Shown here: positions 63,033 to 64,000 of the stretch, piece after piece
How the letters are laid out: each line of letters begins with the position of its first letter
Numbering within the stretch: position 1 is the first letter of the stretch
Assembly: GCF_900105125.1 (NCBI RefSeq)
Contig: NZ_LT629750.1
Span: 1,860,001-1,924,000, forward strand
Direction of reading: 5' to 3'
Source: Bradyrhizobium canariense
Lineage (GTDB): Bacteria; Pseudomonadota; Alphaproteobacteria; Rhizobiales; Xanthobacteraceae
Length of the DNA stretch: 64,000 bases
Translations under genes and position numbers: made by a program
The notes under the pieces: generated by a model
The model's input: the letters and a program-made list of their open reading frames with translations, nothing else
The model's database searches: none
What the model was told of the DNA's origin: nothing

Positions 63033-64000
63033 TCATTGTGTCTCCTTCTCACGGTCCCGAAGCTTTGCGGCGGCGCGCGATGCGTCAAAGACCACTTGGT
63101 CGTATTGCCAAAGGCGCTCGAAGAACCTCAGGACTCGGCGCTCGCCGTCGCCGTCCTGCTCTGCAAATTGCAGAATTTCGGCCAGGGTTCGGTTCCCGTC
63201 GATGGTGCCGAGCAGCCGTTCCTCGAAAGAGTCGACCGTACAAACAAGATCGGTGAACTTGTGCCTCCGGTTTATCAACACCGCGGCGCTACCAGGAGGC
63301 AGACGTTCCCGAACGCACACCGTCCACGGCAGCGCAACGGGAACGTAGTCGCGCCATGCATCGCCGGCAAAGTTAATCGGCTGGCCCACATCGGAACGAT
63401 CGTCTCGGTACGCGATGAAGTTGTGCGAGACCATCGTTCCACGGAAGAGCTCGACGGCGGCGTGCTGCAGTCGCGAGGGCAACGAAGCCAGGCGCGCGGC
63501 GTGCGGGCTGCGCGCCACCATCCCGCATTGGGCCAGGTAGGGAGCCTGCTCGATCCAGCGACCGAAGGACATGCCGCACCGATCGAGCCATGCATACAGT
63601 TCCGGGACGGTGTAGGCGCGATCTTGGGGATGGAGGAGTGCGTCCGCCATCGCTTCCGGCCGCCGGAAATCCGCCGCCCGGCGCAGCAGGCCTGAAATCG
63701 GGTGGTCCGCCGGCAATGCTTCGATTGCGGCGCCGAGATCTCGTAGATCCTCTGCCGACGGGCTGATTCCGAGCAGGCCGCAGTACTCCTGCATCATGTA
63801 GATCCCGGCCCGGCCGTAGCGTGCGTAGACCATCAGGCGCATCGCGCCGCCCGGACGCAGCACATCGCGAAGGGCGCGAAGGCCGTGATCCGGGTCGGGC
63901 AAGTGATGCAGCACGCCTGTGCAGACCACGAGGTCGAAGCAGCGCCCAAGCTCCTGGACGCTCTCGATCGGCAGTTGATGGAGCTCGAGGTTCTCGAGAT
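63033..64000 (-). CDS. SAM-dependent methyltransferase, 5' end missing
   Basis: The last 322 codons of a leftward gene that continues past the window edge. The visible start (LENLELHQLPIESV, FDLVVCTGVLHHLPDP) is the motif II to IV region of class I methyltransferases; VLRPGGAMRLMVYAR follows. The remaining 230 residues form a large accessory part (LYAWLDRCGMSFGRW, SFEERLLGTIDGNRTLAEIL) whose end resembles a small helical regulatory or PqqD-like module. Substrate unknown. Confidence 0.82.
   Translation of the reverse strand, partial: LENLELHQLPIESVQELGRCFDLVVCTGVLHHLPDPDHGLRALRDVLRPGGAMRLMVYARYGRAGIYMMQEYCGLLGISPSAEDLRDLGAAIEALPADHPISGLLRRAADFRRPEAMADALLHPQDRAYTVPELYAWLDRCGMSFGRWIEQAPYLAQCGMVARSPHAARLASLPSRLQHAAVELFRGTMVSHNFIAYRDDRSDVGQPINFAGDAWRDYVPVALPWTVCVRERLPPGSAAVLINRRHKFTDLVCTVDSFEERLLGTIDGNRTLAEILQFAEQDGDGERRVLRFFERLWQYDQVVFDASRAAAKLRDREKETQ

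Noticed and set aside
1..64000. CRISPR array, prophage, transposase or toxin-antitoxin pair
   Set aside because: No regularly spaced identical repeats, phage structural genes, transposase motifs or paired small toxin/antitoxin genes were seen.

Overview
The window looks like chromosome of a high-GC alphaproteobacterium of the Bradyrhizobium/Rhodopseudomonas group. Reasons: GC-rich coding with dense same-strand operons, many acyl-CoA catabolism genes, several LIV-type and CUT1-type ABC importers, an Irr-type iron box upstream of a catecholate siderophore receptor, and short palindromic repeats (ends GTCATTGCG and GCATGATC) that I associate with bradyrhizobial genomes. The genus is an inference from style and content; no rRNA is present.

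Left part (1-23.1 kb) is acyl-CoA metabolism. A leftward valine/isobutyrate operon (mmsA, isobutyryl-CoA dehydrogenase, 3-hydroxyisobutyryl-CoA hydrolase, mmsB, an acyl-CoA synthetase and a cut-off MaoC hydratase) is followed by a TetR regulator facing an enoyl-CoA hydratase, a biosynthetic/degradative thiolase and an MFS carrier. Next come an acyl-CoA carboxyltransferase and its IclR regulator, divergent from a stand-alone biotin carrier protein, then a glutaminase-STAS-cNMP-binding fusion. From 17.9 to 23.1 kb lies a five-gene leftward cluster: DUF35 protein, a thiolase-fold protein that lacks the nucleophilic cysteine, an acyl-CoA dehydrogenase with its catalytic glutamate apparently on helix G, a CaiB-type CoA-transferase and a normal thiolase. 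This resembles the architecture of Ltp2/DUF35 retro-aldolase systems and is my best candidate for an undescribed pathway.

Middle (23.1-38.9 kb): a sugar-acid catabolic region. KDPG aldolase, KDG kinase, a DenD-type dehydrogenase and a complete CUT1 sugar ABC importer run leftward; a xylonate dehydratase (xylD) and two SDR dehydrogenases run rightward from the shared divergent promoter region. Then come a GFA protein, a site-2 protease, a small membrane protein, a GT39 glycosyltransferase and an orphan LIV-type binding protein.

Right-middle (38.9-58 kb): a compact iron-uptake operon (Fiu-like receptor, piuC, exbB, exbD, tonB) preceded by three tandem ICE-like boxes; a MarR-flanked RND efflux pair; an arylsulfatase facing a TetR gene across a perfect inverted repeat; and a complete LIV-type branched-chain amino-acid/amide importer.

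Right end (58-64 kb): tRNA-Gln(CTG) followed by a sparsely coding stretch with two tiny envelope proteins, a frameshifted bicupin (oxalate-decarboxylase type), a ClC chloride channel/antiporter and a methyltransferase truncated by the window edge. No CRISPR array, rRNA, intact insertion sequence or prophage was seen.
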